From Acinetobacter sp. ANC 4204 (GTDB taxonomy: Bacteria; Pseudomonadota; Gammaproteobacteria; Pseudomonadales; Moraxellaceae), in assembly GCF_002135205.1 (NCBI RefSeq), contig NZ_NEFZ01000003.1, forward strand, positions 62,001 to 126,000: a stretch of DNA of 64,000 nucleotides, given 5' to 3'. This document shows positions 8,296 through 17,831 of the stretch, in pieces. The notes below the pieces were generated by a model. That model saw only the letters and a list, made by a program, of their open reading frames with translations, was not told where the DNA came from and did not search any database. Made by a program: the position numbers and the translations under genes. How positions within the stretch are numbered: the stretch's first letter is position 1; each line of letters opens with the position of its first letter.

Positions 8296-10869
8296 ATGTC
8301 CAAAAGTGGCTTTGGTCAAATGTATAGAAAGCTTTCAAGTAAGCTTCTTGACCTAATCGTAACCCCACATGTATTGGGTGAGGTTCCAACAGAACCGACA
8401 GCAAACGATGCTGACTCAGCAGCTTCAGACCATCCCAAAAAAATTGTCTGTTATGTACTCCAAAACCACTCTCGTAGTAATGCGCTGTTGGTGGATGGTG
8501 AAACACGTCGCTTAAAGCTTTCCCCTGCACTAGACCCTTTAGTCTTGGGTACACATCAAGAAAAAGCATCAATCGTGTTTCTACAACATAACGATGAAAA
8601 TAATTTACTTAACGCTCCATCCCACACCTTTCCACCACGTCTTTTACGTTTGGTTGAAGCTTTAGAAAAACAACCCGACTTAGACGTAGAGCTGGTGCCT
8701 GTGACGGTACTGTGGGGGCGTTCACCAGATAAAGAAGACTCTTGGTTTAAATTGTTATTTACTGACACTTGGGCGACACCAAGTACAGTGAAACAGCTGA
8801 TGAATATTGGTTTACATGGTCGCCAGTCATTTTTAGAGTTCCATGAAAGTCAGTCTTTACGTGCTTTAATTGACTTTGCAAAAACCACCTATCCGAACTT
8901 ATCGCCTGCAACGTATATTCTAAACACCCTAAATAATCAGCTCGATGCACACCGTGAAGCAGTACTCGGCCCTGACCTTTCAGACCGCCGCAACGTGATG
9001 CATTCATTGATTAAAGCCAATGATGTACAAGATGCCATTCGTCGTGAAAGTATCCGCGGCAAAATTAGCATGTTGGATGCAGAGCGTCGTGCCATTGGTT
9101 ATGTCAATGAAATCGTATCGGACTATTCACATTCCACCATCCGTTTTGCTGAAATGGCGCTAGCACGTTTATGGACGCAGCTCTATGACGGGGTTGAAGT
9201 CCATAACTTCAATACGGTTCGTGAGTTGGCAAAAGATTATGAAATTGTGTATACCCCATGTCACCGTAGCCATATCGACTATTTACTGCTGTCTTATGTG
9301 GTGTATAACCGTGGTTTGATGGTGCCTTATATTGCCGCGGGCGATAACCTGAATATGCCATTTGTTGGGCAAATTTTACGTGGTGGCGGTGCATTCTTTA
9401 TTCGCCGTACTTTCCGCGGTAATGCGCTCTACACTTCGGTCTTTAAAGAATACCTATACAGTATTTTGTCGCGTAACACACCTTTAGAATACTTCATCGA
9501 AGGTGGTCGTTCACGTACAGGTCGTCTGCTACCCCCAAAAACAGGTATGTTGGCCATGACGGTGCACAGTCACTTGCGTGGTCGTGCCAAACCGATTGTC
9601 TTTGTTCCGACCTATATCGGTTATGAACGCTTGATGGAAGGTGCAACCTACGTTGGTGAGATGAACGGTAAACCGAAAGAAGCTGAATCTGTCTTTGGGA
9701 TTCTGCAAACTTTACGCAAAATTGAACGTATTTTCGGTAAAGTCCATCTCAACTTTGGCGAACCAGTCTTCTTAGATGACATGCTGAAAAAGCATGGCGC
9801 TGAGAATGTACACATTGCTAAAAATGATGATCCAATTCCGCAAGAAGTCTCTGATGCTGTAAATAGTTCTGCACATGCGATTTTAGAAAATATTAACCGT
9901 GCCGCTGTGGTGAACCCTGTTTCATTACTGTCTTTGGTTCTGTTGGCTACTGAGAAGCATACGCTTGATGAAGAAATCTGTATCAAACAGCTTGATACCT
10001 ATCGCAAGTTGTTGACCACACTTCCTTATGATGAGCGCCTCTTGGTCACGCCATTATCAGGTAAAGAAATCATTGCTTATGGTTTAAAGCTGAAACTGAT
10101 CAAACGCGTCAATCACGTACTGGGCGACATTATTGCGATTGCGGACAATCAAGCAGTACTGCTGACCTACTTCCGTAATAATATTTTACATGCCTTTGTG
10201 TTGCCATCACTCGTTGCCGCTTTGGTTGAACACAATGGAACCATTGGCCGTGGTGATTTAATCAATGTGATTCGCACGCTCTATCCATTCTTAAAAGCAG
10301 AACTGTTTTTAAAATGGGAAGATGCTGAGCTCAAAGACCAAATTTGTGCCTATGTAGATGGTTTGATTCAAGCCAAACTGATTTCTGAAGATGCCGAAGG
10401 CCACTTGATTTCCCCTGCTCCAAACAGCGAAGATCATAACCAGTTGGTGGTATTGGCAGCGCCAGTCATGCAGAGTCTTGAGCGTTACTACATGACGCTT
10501 GCGTTAATTACACAGCGTGGTTCTGGGAATATTTCAGCACGTCAGGTGGAAGAACTCAGTCATTTGGTGGGTCAGCGTTTGTCTGTCCTATATGAGTTCA
10601 ATTCACCTGAATTCTTTGATAAAGCCTTGTTCCAGAGCTTTATTAAAGTGCTGACGCAACAAGGTTATATCAGCACCAACTCAGACAACGCGATTGTGTT
10701 TGATGAGAACTTCCAAAACGTTGCTCAATATGCCAACTTGGTTTTAGATGATGTCACATTACAAATGTTGCAACACATCACTACTTTCAGCGATGAAGAA
10801 CTGAAAGACACGCTAGACAAAGTGGCTGCTGAACAAGCGAAGAAGCGTTTGAAACGTAAGAAGAAGTAA
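8296..10869 (+). CDS. plsB: Glycerol-3-phosphate 1-O-acyltransferase
   Basis: 857 residues from the ATG at 8296, which sits 5 nt after CAGGAG; a GTG two codons upstream is in frame but inside that ribosome site. The acyltransferase blocks are visible: CHRSHIDYLL (the HX4D catalytic motif), GGAFFIRR, FIEGGRSRTGR and PIVFVPTYIGYE. The protein acylates glycerol-3-phosphate at sn-1, the first step of phospholipid synthesis, at the inner membrane. Length fits the PlsB rather than the PlsY family (E. coli 807). The C-terminus is strongly basic (KKRLKRKKK). Confidence 0.96.
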   Translation: MSKSGFGQMYRKLSSKLLDLIVTPHVLGEVPTEPTANDADSAASDHPKKIVCYVLQNHSRSNALLVDGETRRLKLSPALDPLVLGTHQEKASIVFLQHNDENNLLNAPSHTFPPRLLRLVEALEKQPDLDVELVPVTVLWGRSPDKEDSWFKLLFTDTWATPSTVKQLMNIGLHGRQSFLEFHESQSLRALIDFAKTTYPNLSPATYILNTLNNQLDAHREAVLGPDLSDRRNVMHSLIKANDVQDAIRRESIRGKISMLDAERRAIGYVNEIVSDYSHSTIRFAEMALARLWTQLYDGVEVHNFNTVRELAKDYEIVYTPCHRSHIDYLLLSYVVYNRGLMVPYIAAGDNLNMPFVGQILRGGGAFFIRRTFRGNALYTSVFKEYLYSILSRNTPLEYFIEGGRSRTGRLLPPKTGMLAMTVHSHLRGRAKPIVFVPTYIGYERLMEGATYVGEMNGKPKEAESVFGILQTLRKIERIFGKVHLNFGEPVFLDDMLKKHGAENVHIAKNDDPIPQEVSDAVNSSAHAILENINRAAVVNPVSLLSLVLLATEKHTLDEEICIKQLDTYRKLLTTLPYDERLLVTPLSGKEIIAYGLKLKLIKRVNHVLGDIIAIADNQAVLLTYFRNNILHAFVLPSLVAALVEHNGTIGRGDLINVIRTLYPFLKAELFLKWEDAELKDQICAYVDGLIQAKLISEDAEGHLISPAPNSEDHNQLVVLAAPVMQSLERYYMTLALITQRGSGNISARQVEELSHLVGQRLSVLYEFNSPEFFDKALFQSFIKVLTQQGYISTNSDNAIVFDENFQNVAQYANLVLDDVTLQMLQHITTFSDEELKDTLDKVAAEQAKKRLKRKKK

Positions 10870-10881
10870 TTTCTTTTTTAA

Positions 10882-10916
10882 AGCATAGGTATCTACAAAA
10901 TGTAGGTGCCTATGCT
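10882..10916. terminator. Strong hairpin after plsB
   Basis: A 16-bp stem, 10882-10897 with 10901-10916, containing two G-U pairs and a three-base AAA loop. No T-run follows, so it may stabilise the plsB 3' end or act as an imperfect terminator. Confidence 0.5.
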
Positions 10917-11128
10917 ATAAGTCTATGAATAAAAATTAAGTTCTATTGCGTATAAGCTCTATTATGTTAAGTAAATCGTAAATATATAGATCGTTTTATT
11001 TTTAAACATATATTGGCTACTTTATAAATTTTGTCTGTAACTTCAATACTGGTTAGTTAGACTGATGATCTATGGATTTATAAGCATATGATTTAATCCA
11101 AGACTGAATTAAATGGGTGGAATGAAAA

Positions 11129-11572
11129 GTGGCAATAAAATTAGCAACTGCAAACGATCTTGAATGGGTAAATGCGCAGTATCAAAAGATAGATTTTGTC
11201 CCAAGCTCTTTCGACAATGAAATTATTGCTATCGTTACTTATAACGATGACTTTGCAGGTGTTGGCAGGATTGTTTACCTCAATGATGAAGAAGTCGAAA
11301 TTGGGGGAATCTATATACTGGATGAATTTAGAGGTCTATCTTTAGCAAATGAGCTGGTTGGTTACTTAGTAGAAACAGCTAAAAAGAAAAACCTTAAAGC
11401 AGTATATTGCCTCCCATTTGAAAATCTTAAGACCTTTTATCAAAGATTTGGTTTTAATGAGTTTGAGCATGATGCTAGTCAAGTAAATGAAAAAGTTATG
11501 AAAAAACATCAATGGTGTTTAGATAATTACGACGCAAAAGTTCTCTTACTGAAACTAGTAGATGATTGTTGA
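11129..11572 (+). CDS. GNAT-family N-acetyltransferase
   Basis: 147 residues. The start is a GTG at 11129: GGGTGGA at 11115-11121 is placed correctly for it, while the nearby ATGs at 11113 and 11122 are out of frame. The GNAT fold is read from the beta-strand region IGGIYILDEF, the acetyl-CoA loop FRGLSLANELV (degenerate R-x-x-G-x-A) and the C-terminal FYQRFGFNEFE. Substrate is unknown. The gene is visibly more AT-rich than plsB and may have been acquired. Confidence 0.75.
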   Translation: MAIKLATANDLEWVNAQYQKIDFVPSSFDNEIIAIVTYNDDFAGVGRIVYLNDEEVEIGGIYILDEFRGLSLANELVGYLVETAKKKNLKAVYCLPFENLKTFYQRFGFNEFEHDASQVNEKVMKKHQWCLDNYDAKVLLLKLVDDC

Positions 11573-11646
11573 TTTTTTCTAAAATTAACATAATACACCT
11601 TATACGAAATTATTGAAATTTTCCCATATGCATCAATATCTTAGTT

Positions 11647-11683
11647 AAATCTGTTCTATAGTTCATCGCACTAGAACGGATTT
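11647..11683. repeat. Inverted repeat in the GNAT/epimerase gap
   Basis: AAATCTGTTCTA (11647-11658) and TAGAACGGATTT (11672-11683) form a 12-bp stem with one G-U pair. It lies between two convergent genes. It lacks a clear T-run, so its terminator role is uncertain. Confidence 0.4.
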
Positions 11684-11755
11684 GTCATGATTATTCACGT
11701 TCCACAGCCATTTCCCAAACGATGCTTCACATTTTTTATGAGTGAAAGTAAAAAA

Positions 11756-12571
11756 TTATTTTGACTCACGCTCTTCTAACAATGCCAAATAATCATCAAA
11801 ACAATGTGGATGCTGTAATTCAAAATTCATCTGCTGCATCCGCGTAGCATAAATTTGCTTGCCTGATGGCACATCACTTTTCAAAACCAAAGCTGGCAGT
11901 CCTAACTGTTGTTGAAACCATTGGATAATTTCATGCAAAGGCAGTGGTTGGCTATTGCTACAAATGTAAGACTTTTCAGTATGTTCCACGTGAAGCAAGT
12001 GCGCTAAAAAAGCCACCAAATCATCAATATGAATTCGGTTTGACCAATGTAGTTTGGGATAAGTTTTCGTGGTTTCCGCAAGTTTAATCATACGCGTAAC
12101 TGAGGTTCCATAAATGCCTGTTGGACGTACAATCACACATTCAAATGGATAAGCCTGTTGCCACAAAGTTTCCATGTTCAATAGCACTTGCCCTTGCGCA
12201 TCGCTCGGTTGGGGACACGTGTCATCATCAACCCGCTCCCCTGCACTTTCACTATAGACACGTGTGGAAGAAACCACGATCACTTTTTTTAGAGGATGGC
12301 TTTTTAAGGCATGTAGCATGGGTGCAACCGAGTCTACAAAAGTTCGCTGATACGATTCCACCGTACTGCCCTCAGGCGAGAGTAAGACATACACAGCATC
12401 AATCGGTGCGACTTGGGATAAATCCAACTGATGAATATCTTGAGTCAAATGCTCAGCCCAATCATCTGATTTCGGACTTCGGCTAATTGTGGTAATTTGG
12501 TGGCCTTGCTGAAATAACTGTTTAGCAACACGCTGAGATGTTTTACCATAACCTATAAATAAAATATGCAT
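11756..12571 (-). CDS. NAD(P)-dependent epimerase/SDR-like protein (YeeZ type)
   Basis: 271 residues. The N-terminal Rossmann motif is MHILFIGYGKTSQRVA, a GxGxxS variant. It is followed by DAVYVLLSP, VVSSTRVY and a PTGIYG segment typical of atypical extended SDRs related to E. coli YeeZ. The catalytic YxxxK is not clear, as in other atypical members, so the enzyme activity is unknown. It is divergent from recG with 33 bp between start codons. Confidence 0.75.
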   Translation of the reverse strand: MHILFIGYGKTSQRVAKQLFQQGHQITTISRSPKSDDWAEHLTQDIHQLDLSQVAPIDAVYVLLSPEGSTVESYQRTFVDSVAPMLHALKSHPLKKVIVVSSTRVYSESAGERVDDDTCPQPSDAQGQVLLNMETLWQQAYPFECVIVRPTGIYGTSVTRMIKLAETTKTYPKLHWSNRIHIDDLVAFLAHLLHVEHTEKSYICSNSQPLPLHEIIQWFQQQLGLPALVLKSDVPSGKQIYATRMQQMNFELQHPHCFDDYLALLEERESK

Positions 12572-12604
12572 TTAGCACCAAATCACAGACAAAGTTGAGG
12601 GGAC

Positions 12605-14650
12605 ATGGCTGCAGTCCATCAGTTGCAGGGGGTCGGATCTGCCTCTGCTGCACTACTTGAAAAGTTGAATCTCTTCACTACAGATGATCTGTTGTTTCAT
12701 CTGCCACGAGACTATGAAGATCGTAGCACGATCATCCCCATGAACCAATTGACTGTGGGGCGTAGCTACTTACTCGAAGGCACGATTCAAGGTGTGGACT
12801 TTCCGCCGGGTAAACGTAAATCAATGGCGATTGGACTGCAAGATGACTTTGGCAAAGTGACTTTACGCTTTTACCATATTTATAAAGGTTTAACGGACCG
12901 CGCAAAGATCGGTAATCGTCTGCGTATTTTTGGTGAAGTCCGCGTGGGCGCGCGTGGCTTGGAAATGTATCATCCTGAAATTCAACTCATTACAGAGCAT
13001 ACGCCACTTCCACAAACTCAACTGACTGCGATTTATCCCAGTACAGAAGGGCTGACTCAACCCAAGTTTCGTGAATACATCAAACAGGCTCTCGCCAAGC
13101 ACAGTGATGATTTACCTGAACTACTGCCCGCAAAATTTACCAATGGCTATGCACTTAAACAGGCGTTGGACTACATCCACCACCCTCCTGTAGATGCCAA
13201 TATGCTGCAATTGAGTCAAGGTTCGCATCCAGCCCAGCAACGTTTGATTTTTGAAGAGTTGGTTGCGCATCAGGTCAGTCTATTAAGCCGTCGTGCCTAT
13301 ATCCAACAAATTGAAGCACCGCGTATTTCTGCCAGTCGTCAGTTTGCCAAACAACTGCTCAGTAGCCTGCCTTTTGAAATGACCAATGCACAAAAGCGCG
13401 TCTCCAAAGAAATTGTACACGACTTAAAACTCAATAAACCGATGTTACGTTTGGTTCAAGGCGATGTCGGTGCAGGCAAAACCTTGGTCGCAGGCGTCGC
13501 AGCCTGTCATGCCTTAGAAGAAGGTTGGCAAGTGGCGTTAATGGCACCGACTGAAATTTTGGCGGAACAACATTATCTCAATTTTAAAAAATGGTTTGAG
13601 CCTTTGGGACTCAGTGTATCTTGGCTTTCAGGTAAACAAAAAGGCAAAGCCCGTGCCACAGCCGAACAAGCCATTGTTGACGGCACGGCGCATCTGGTGG
13701 TGGGTACGCATGCCTTGTTTCAAGACAATGTCCGCTTTGCCAAACTCGGGTTGGTGATTATTGATGAGCAGCACCGCTTCGGGGTCGACCAGCGCTTAGC
13801 CCTGCGTAATAAAGGTGCGCAGAATATGACCCCACATCAATTGGTCATGACCGCAACGCCGATTCCACGAACTTTAGCCATGTCCGCCTATGGAGACTTA
13901 GATACGTCCGTGATTGATGAACTTCCACCCGGACGAACGCCGATTCAAACCGTGACCATTCCACTCGACCGCCGTGAAGAAGTCCTGCAACGTATTGCCA
14001 GTAACTGTCTAGAAGGCAAACAAGCTTACTGGGTCTGCACCTTGGTTGAAGAGTCTGAAACCTTAGATGCTCAAGCCGCTGAAGCGACCTATTTAGAAAT
14101 TAAAGAACGCTTCCCCGAGCTCAACATTGGCCTCGTACATGGCAAAATGAAAGCCGATGAAAAACAAGCCGTGATGCAACAGTTTAAAGCCAATCAATTA
14201 CAACTGTTGATTGCTACGACAGTGATTGAAGTGGGGGTCGATGTACCAAATGCCTCGATCATGGTGATTGAAAATGCGGAACGTTTAGGACTGTCTCAAT
14301 TGCACCAATTACGTGGCCGTGTTGGTCGAGGTGCCAAAGCCAGTTTTTGTGCACTATTGTATAAAAGCCCGCTATCTCAAAATGGGCAAGAACGCCTACG
14401 CATCATGCGTGAAACCAATGATGGATTTTTAATTGCCGAAAAAGATTTGGAAATTCGTGGCCCAGGTGAATTACTCGGCACCAAACAAACCGGGGATATG
14501 GGCTTTCGTGTAGCGAAACTGGAGCGTGATGATCATTTGCTCAATCAAGCCCATTTTGTCGCAGCTCAGATTTTAAAAGACTATCCTAGAAATGCTGAAG
14601 CCTTACTGAAACGCTGGCTGCCTGAAGCACCACGCTATGCCTATGTTTAG
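12605..14650 (+). CDS. recG: ATP-dependent DNA helicase RecG
   Basis: 681 residues, the usual RecG length of about 690. Start ATG is preceded by GAGGGG. The order is the N-terminal wedge/OB domain (DLLFHLPRDYEDRS), Walker A GDVGAGKT, motif II in the form DEQHRFGVDQR, motif III TATPIPRT, and C-terminal motifs V-VI (IATTVIEVGVDVPNAS, QLRGRVGRG). It remodels stalled replication forks and Holliday junctions. The 3' end overlaps the comF-like gene by 14 bp, so the two are probably co-transcribed. Confidence 0.97.
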   Translation: MAAVHQLQGVGSASAALLEKLNLFTTDDLLFHLPRDYEDRSTIIPMNQLTVGRSYLLEGTIQGVDFPPGKRKSMAIGLQDDFGKVTLRFYHIYKGLTDRAKIGNRLRIFGEVRVGARGLEMYHPEIQLITEHTPLPQTQLTAIYPSTEGLTQPKFREYIKQALAKHSDDLPELLPAKFTNGYALKQALDYIHHPPVDANMLQLSQGSHPAQQRLIFEELVAHQVSLLSRRAYIQQIEAPRISASRQFAKQLLSSLPFEMTNAQKRVSKEIVHDLKLNKPMLRLVQGDVGAGKTLVAGVAACHALEEGWQVALMAPTEILAEQHYLNFKKWFEPLGLSVSWLSGKQKGKARATAEQAIVDGTAHLVVGTHALFQDNVRFAKLGLVIIDEQHRFGVDQRLALRNKGAQNMTPHQLVMTATPIPRTLAMSAYGDLDTSVIDELPPGRTPIQTVTIPLDRREEVLQRIASNCLEGKQAYWVCTLVEESETLDAQAAEATYLEIKERFPELNIGLVHGKMKADEKQAVMQQFKANQLQLLIATTVIEVGVDVPNASIMVIENAERLGLSQLHQLRGRVGRGAKASFCALLYKSPLSQNGQERLRIMRETNDGFLIAEKDLEIRGPGELLGTKQTGDMGFRVAKLERDDHLLNQAHFVAAQILKDYPRNAEALLKRWLPEAPRYAYV

Positions 14651-15284
14651 TCATTTACTGCACACTGCCAAACAGTTGCTACACAAAGCACAGCCTTGTC
14701 AATTGTGTGGCATTGTACGTGCAGATCTGCACTCGGTCTGTCTGGACTGCTGGCAACAACTTCCTCTGCATCCACAAACCATTGAAAAACAAGCGCTGAG
14801 TATTCATGTCGCAGGACAATATCAATATCCTTTAGATCATTTGATTCAGCAGTTCAAATATGAACAACAACTGCATTGGCAACCTTTACTTTCAGGCATT
14901 CTTCAGCAAATTCGCTTACCTAAAGTGCAAGCAATTGTTCCGATGCCGATTTCGAGCCAACGTTTAGCGGAACGTGGCTATAACCAATCAATGATCCTCG
15001 CCAAAGACTTAGCCAAGCAGCTAAATGTTCCCATTTGGCAACCTGTGATTCGGCTACATCAACATTCGCAAAAAGGACTCAGTCGACTAGAACGCTTAGA
15101 TCACATTCAGCAACAATTTAAAATTGATCCACAGCAACGCCAATATGCAAAACGTTACCGACGTGTTTTGATTTTGGATGATGTCGTGACCACGGGCAGC
15201 TCCATTCAGGCTCTGACTTTACAGCTTGAACACTTAGGTTGTCATAAAGTCAGCGCCGCGTGTATTGCCTACGCACTGGAATAG
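14637..15284 (+). CDS. comF: ComF/GntX-family phosphoribosyltransferase-like protein
   Basis: 215 residues. An N-terminal zinc-ribbon (CQLCGIVRADLHSVCLDC) is followed by a phosphoribosyltransferase domain with VPMPISSQRLAERGYNQS and the PRPP loop ILDDVVTTGSS. In naturally competent bacteria ComF acts in the cytosol during uptake of single-stranded DNA; other members (GntX) have different roles. Acinetobacter species are often competent, which makes a role in transformation plausible. It overlaps recG; an ATG at 14643 is an alternative start. Confidence 0.85.
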   Translation: MPMFSHLLHTAKQLLHKAQPCQLCGIVRADLHSVCLDCWQQLPLHPQTIEKQALSIHVAGQYQYPLDHLIQQFKYEQQLHWQPLLSGILQQIRLPKVQAIVPMPISSQRLAERGYNQSMILAKDLAKQLNVPIWQPVIRLHQHSQKGLSRLERLDHIQQQFKIDPQQRQYAKRYRRVLILDDVVTTGSSIQALTLQLEHLGCHKVSAACIAYALE

Positions 15285-15689
15285 TTAAACGACTTCAATC
15301 AGCAAATGTTCGCGCACCCAAGGGATGACCACCTCTGTGGTTAACGGTGCAAGTGCAGTTTGTTGATCATCCAAGTTCAGCCACTTCATTTCCGCAATTT
15401 CAGCCGCAATCTGTGGCGCTTGCTGAAGCTGAACATGATAAACGTAGCTGACCAATTTAAAATCAGGCTCGTTAGCTGTGGCTGTTTCAAAACGACCGAC
15501 AAACTGTTTAATAATCGCATCTGTGCCTATTTCTTCCTGAATCTCACGCAGCATGGTTTGCTCAGGTGCTTCATTTGGCTCAAGCTTACCGCCAACTTGC
15601 ATAAAACACGTGGTGTTTTGCTTGCGCACCAATAAAAGCTGCTGTTGTGCATTTACAATAATAGCTGCAGCAACCGTAATCACCTTCAT
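15285..15689 (-). CDS. Nudix hydrolase
   Basis: 134 residues with a complete Nudix box, GGKLEPNEAPEQTMLREIQE followed by EIG, at about residues 33-55. It probably hydrolyses a nucleoside diphosphate linked to another group; substrate unknown. It overlaps the upstream LOG gene by 4 bp (ATGA-type junction), indicating an operon of two nucleotide-processing enzymes. It is convergent with comF and both stop within one base of each other. Confidence 0.88.
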   Translation of the reverse strand: MKVITVAAAIIVNAQQQLLLVRKQNTTCFMQVGGKLEPNEAPEQTMLREIQEEIGTDAIIKQFVGRFETATANEPDFKLVSYVYHVQLQQAPQIAAEIAEMKWLNLDDQQTALAPLTTEVVIPWVREHLLIEVV

Positions 15690-16285
15690 GCTTTGACATC
15701 CAACAACTCAGGATCAACCATGCCCCACTTCGGTTCAGGCGCGTGGAATTGATCCATTTGCTTTAAAATTGTTTTCACTGAGTCCGATACAATCAGGCTG
15801 TCGGTAAAGCGCGCATGGGTAAAGCCTTTGTCGGTAGTCATCTTCAGAAATTTAAGTAAATCATCATAAAAGCCATTTACATTCAAAAAGGCATTCGGCT
15901 TGAGATGAATACCGAGCTGAGCCCATGTCCATTGTTCAAAGATTTCTTCTAAAGTCCCTGCGCCGCCTGGCATTGCAATAAATCCATCCGACAAGGCTGA
16001 CATTTTCAGTTTACGCTCTTGCATGTCTTTGACGACATATAACTCGGTGAGGCCTTGATGTGCCAACTCACGATCCACCAACACGTGTGGAATCACACCA
16101 ATCACTTGACCACCCGCTTCTAAAGCACTGTCAGCCACAATACCCATTAAGCCTGAACGACCCCCACCATAGACCAAGGTTTTGCCTTGTTCAGCGATGG
16201 TGTGTCCAACCTGACGAGCTGTTTCTGAAAAAATTTGATCTGAACCTAATGCGGAACCACAAAAGATCGCAATTGAATTTGTCAT
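15686..16285 (-). CDS. LOG-family protein (nucleoside 5'-monophosphate phosphoribohydrolase-like)
   Basis: 199 residues with the Rossmann-like fold of TIGR00730 proteins. It shows IAIFCGSALG near the N-terminus, VYGGGRSGLMG, and the signature MPGGAGTLEEIFEQWTW. Family members release a nucleobase from nucleoside monophosphates (cytokinin-activating LOG in plants, PpnN in E. coli is a distant relative). It is the first gene of a two-gene unit with the Nudix hydrolase. Confidence 0.85.
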   Translation of the reverse strand: MTNSIAIFCGSALGSDQIFSETARQVGHTIAEQGKTLVYGGGRSGLMGIVADSALEAGGQVIGVIPHVLVDRELAHQGLTELYVVKDMQERKLKMSALSDGFIAMPGGAGTLEEIFEQWTWAQLGIHLKPNAFLNVNGFYDDLLKFLKMTTDKGFTHARFTDSLIVSDSVKTILKQMDQFHAPEPKWGMVDPELLDVKA

Positions 16286-16437
16286 TTTTTACTCTGATAT
16301 TTAATTGTCATGCAACTTCACTAAAATGAATGGATATTTTTTAGCAATTTAACCATTCGATCAGTGTTTTTATTGCAATCCTTGTCTAAAATACACCCAT
16401 CCACCTCAACCATTACTGCGCAAAGGAGAAAGACGGC

Positions 16438-17451
16438 ATGCTTGAAGCCTTTTACGCCACAGAGCGCGGTAGCTTAGAAGACATCACCATTAATGGCGAT
16501 TTCGATCTTCAGCCCGATTTGGTCTGGCTTGACCTCATTGCTCCCTCACAAGAAGAACAACAGTGGATTTTAGATGCATATGAACAAAATTTACCTACGC
16601 TAAAATCACTCGAAGACATTTCATCTTCAGCTCGATTCTACCGTGATGATGATGGTATTTTGCATATCAGTACGTATTTTTTAACGAAAAATAAAAATTA
16701 CCAAGTCGATGGCGAAACTGAAGAAAGCAACGGAGCGCTTGCCACGGTACAAACCGTGGCTTTCATTTTGCATAAAGAGCGACTCTTCACTCTTCGTGGT
16801 GAAAAATTAGTCGCATTTCGGGCATTCCGTGCACGTGCACGTCGTAATGACTACGAAATTGACTATAAAGACCCGACATGGATCTTGCTTGGTTTACTTG
16901 AAGCCAAATTGGATGAGCTTGCGGATATCTTAGAAGATATCCACAAGGACTTGGAAAAGTATTCCACAGAAGTGCTGAATAACCGACACCGTGAGATGAT
17001 TCTCGACTTGGATGACATGATTACGCGTCTGGCCCACTTGGAAGATATGCTTGGAAAAGCACAGCTGTGTTTGATTGACTTACGTCGTGTACTGACTTTT
17101 TTATCACGTCCACGTGCTTTAGGCAGTCATATTTATGATGCGGATATTCGAGAGCTCAGCGAAGACGTCCGCTCACTGGTTGAACACGATGCCTTCTTGT
17201 TCCAAAAAGTACGATTCTTGCTCGACACCACCTCAGGCTTCATTAACACCGAGCAGAATGACACAATCCGTCGCTTCTCCATCTTACCGAGTATGCTCGC
17301 TCCACCGATGCTGATTGCCAGTATTTATGGGATGAACACCGATGTGTTGCCTTTTGCAAGAGGAACGACCAGTTTTGTGATTGTCAGCTTAATTTTGGTG
17401 GCTTTCTTGATTGGCCCACTGATTTACTTCCGCTGGAAAAAATGGATTTGA
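16438..17451 (+). CDS. corA: CorA-family magnesium/divalent cation channel
   Basis: 337 residues. There is a long cytoplasmic N-terminal domain with an extended helical region, then two membrane spans at the very C-terminus. The signature GMN occurs at residues 298-300 in the segment ASIYGMNTDVLPF. The C-terminus is basic (FRWKKWI), as usual. It forms a pentameric Mg2+ channel in the inner membrane. The gene stands alone with a clear AGGAG ribosome site and a terminator behind it. Confidence 0.93.
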   Translation: MLEAFYATERGSLEDITINGDFDLQPDLVWLDLIAPSQEEQQWILDAYEQNLPTLKSLEDISSSARFYRDDDGILHISTYFLTKNKNYQVDGETEESNGALATVQTVAFILHKERLFTLRGEKLVAFRAFRARARRNDYEIDYKDPTWILLGLLEAKLDELADILEDIHKDLEKYSTEVLNNRHREMILDLDDMITRLAHLEDMLGKAQLCLIDLRRVLTFLSRPRALGSHIYDADIRELSEDVRSLVEHDAFLFQKVRFLLDTTSGFINTEQNDTIRRFSILPSMLAPPMLIASIYGMNTDVLPFARGTTSFVIVSLILVAFLIGPLIYFRWKKWI

Positions 17452-17502
17452 GTACACCTTAAGACACTGCTTTTCCTCATAGATTTAAGAAATGCAATAA
17501 AT

Positions 17503-17530
17503 AAAAAAAGCACCTCACGGTGCTTTTTTT
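17503..17530. terminator. Bidirectional terminator between corA and mlaB
   Basis: AGCACC (17509-17514) with GGTGCT (17519-17524), loop TCAC, flanked by seven A and seven T. It serves the convergent corA and mla transcripts. Confidence 0.88.
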
Positions 17531-17532
17531 AT

Positions 17533-17820
17533 TTAAGGGATTAACTTGAGGTCATCCTGTAAATGACAGGCTTGAATGATTTTCATCATTTTTTCAGGCA
17601 CCGCTTTAAAATGTAAACTGTGCGCATTTGGTGTTTGACGCACCCAACGGACTAAAACCGCCAGTGCCAATGTACTACCATGCTCAAGCTGGGCCAAATT
17701 AACCACCACAGGATAAGACTGTGACTGCATCACTTTCAAACCTTGCTGATAGTAACTTTCAGCATTGTCATAGGTAATCTGACCTGAAAGCTGCATTTCC
17801 TGATTGCTAAAGTTAATCAC
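17533..17820 (-). CDS. mlaB: MlaB, STAS-domain subunit of the phospholipid ABC transporter
   Basis: 95 residues forming one STAS domain (E. coli MlaB 97), with LSGQITYDNAE and the VNLAQLEHGSTLALAVLVRW region carrying the conserved Ser/Thr. It binds the MlaF ATPase on the cytoplasmic side and is needed for complex stability. It is the last gene of mlaFEDCB, 11 bp after mlaC. Confidence 0.88.
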   Translation of the reverse strand: MINFSNQEMQLSGQITYDNAESYYQQGLKVMQSQSYPVVVNLAQLEHGSTLALAVLVRWVRQTPNAHSLHFKAVPEKMMKIIQACHLQDDLKLIP

Positions 17821-17831
17821 CTTTCACCTAC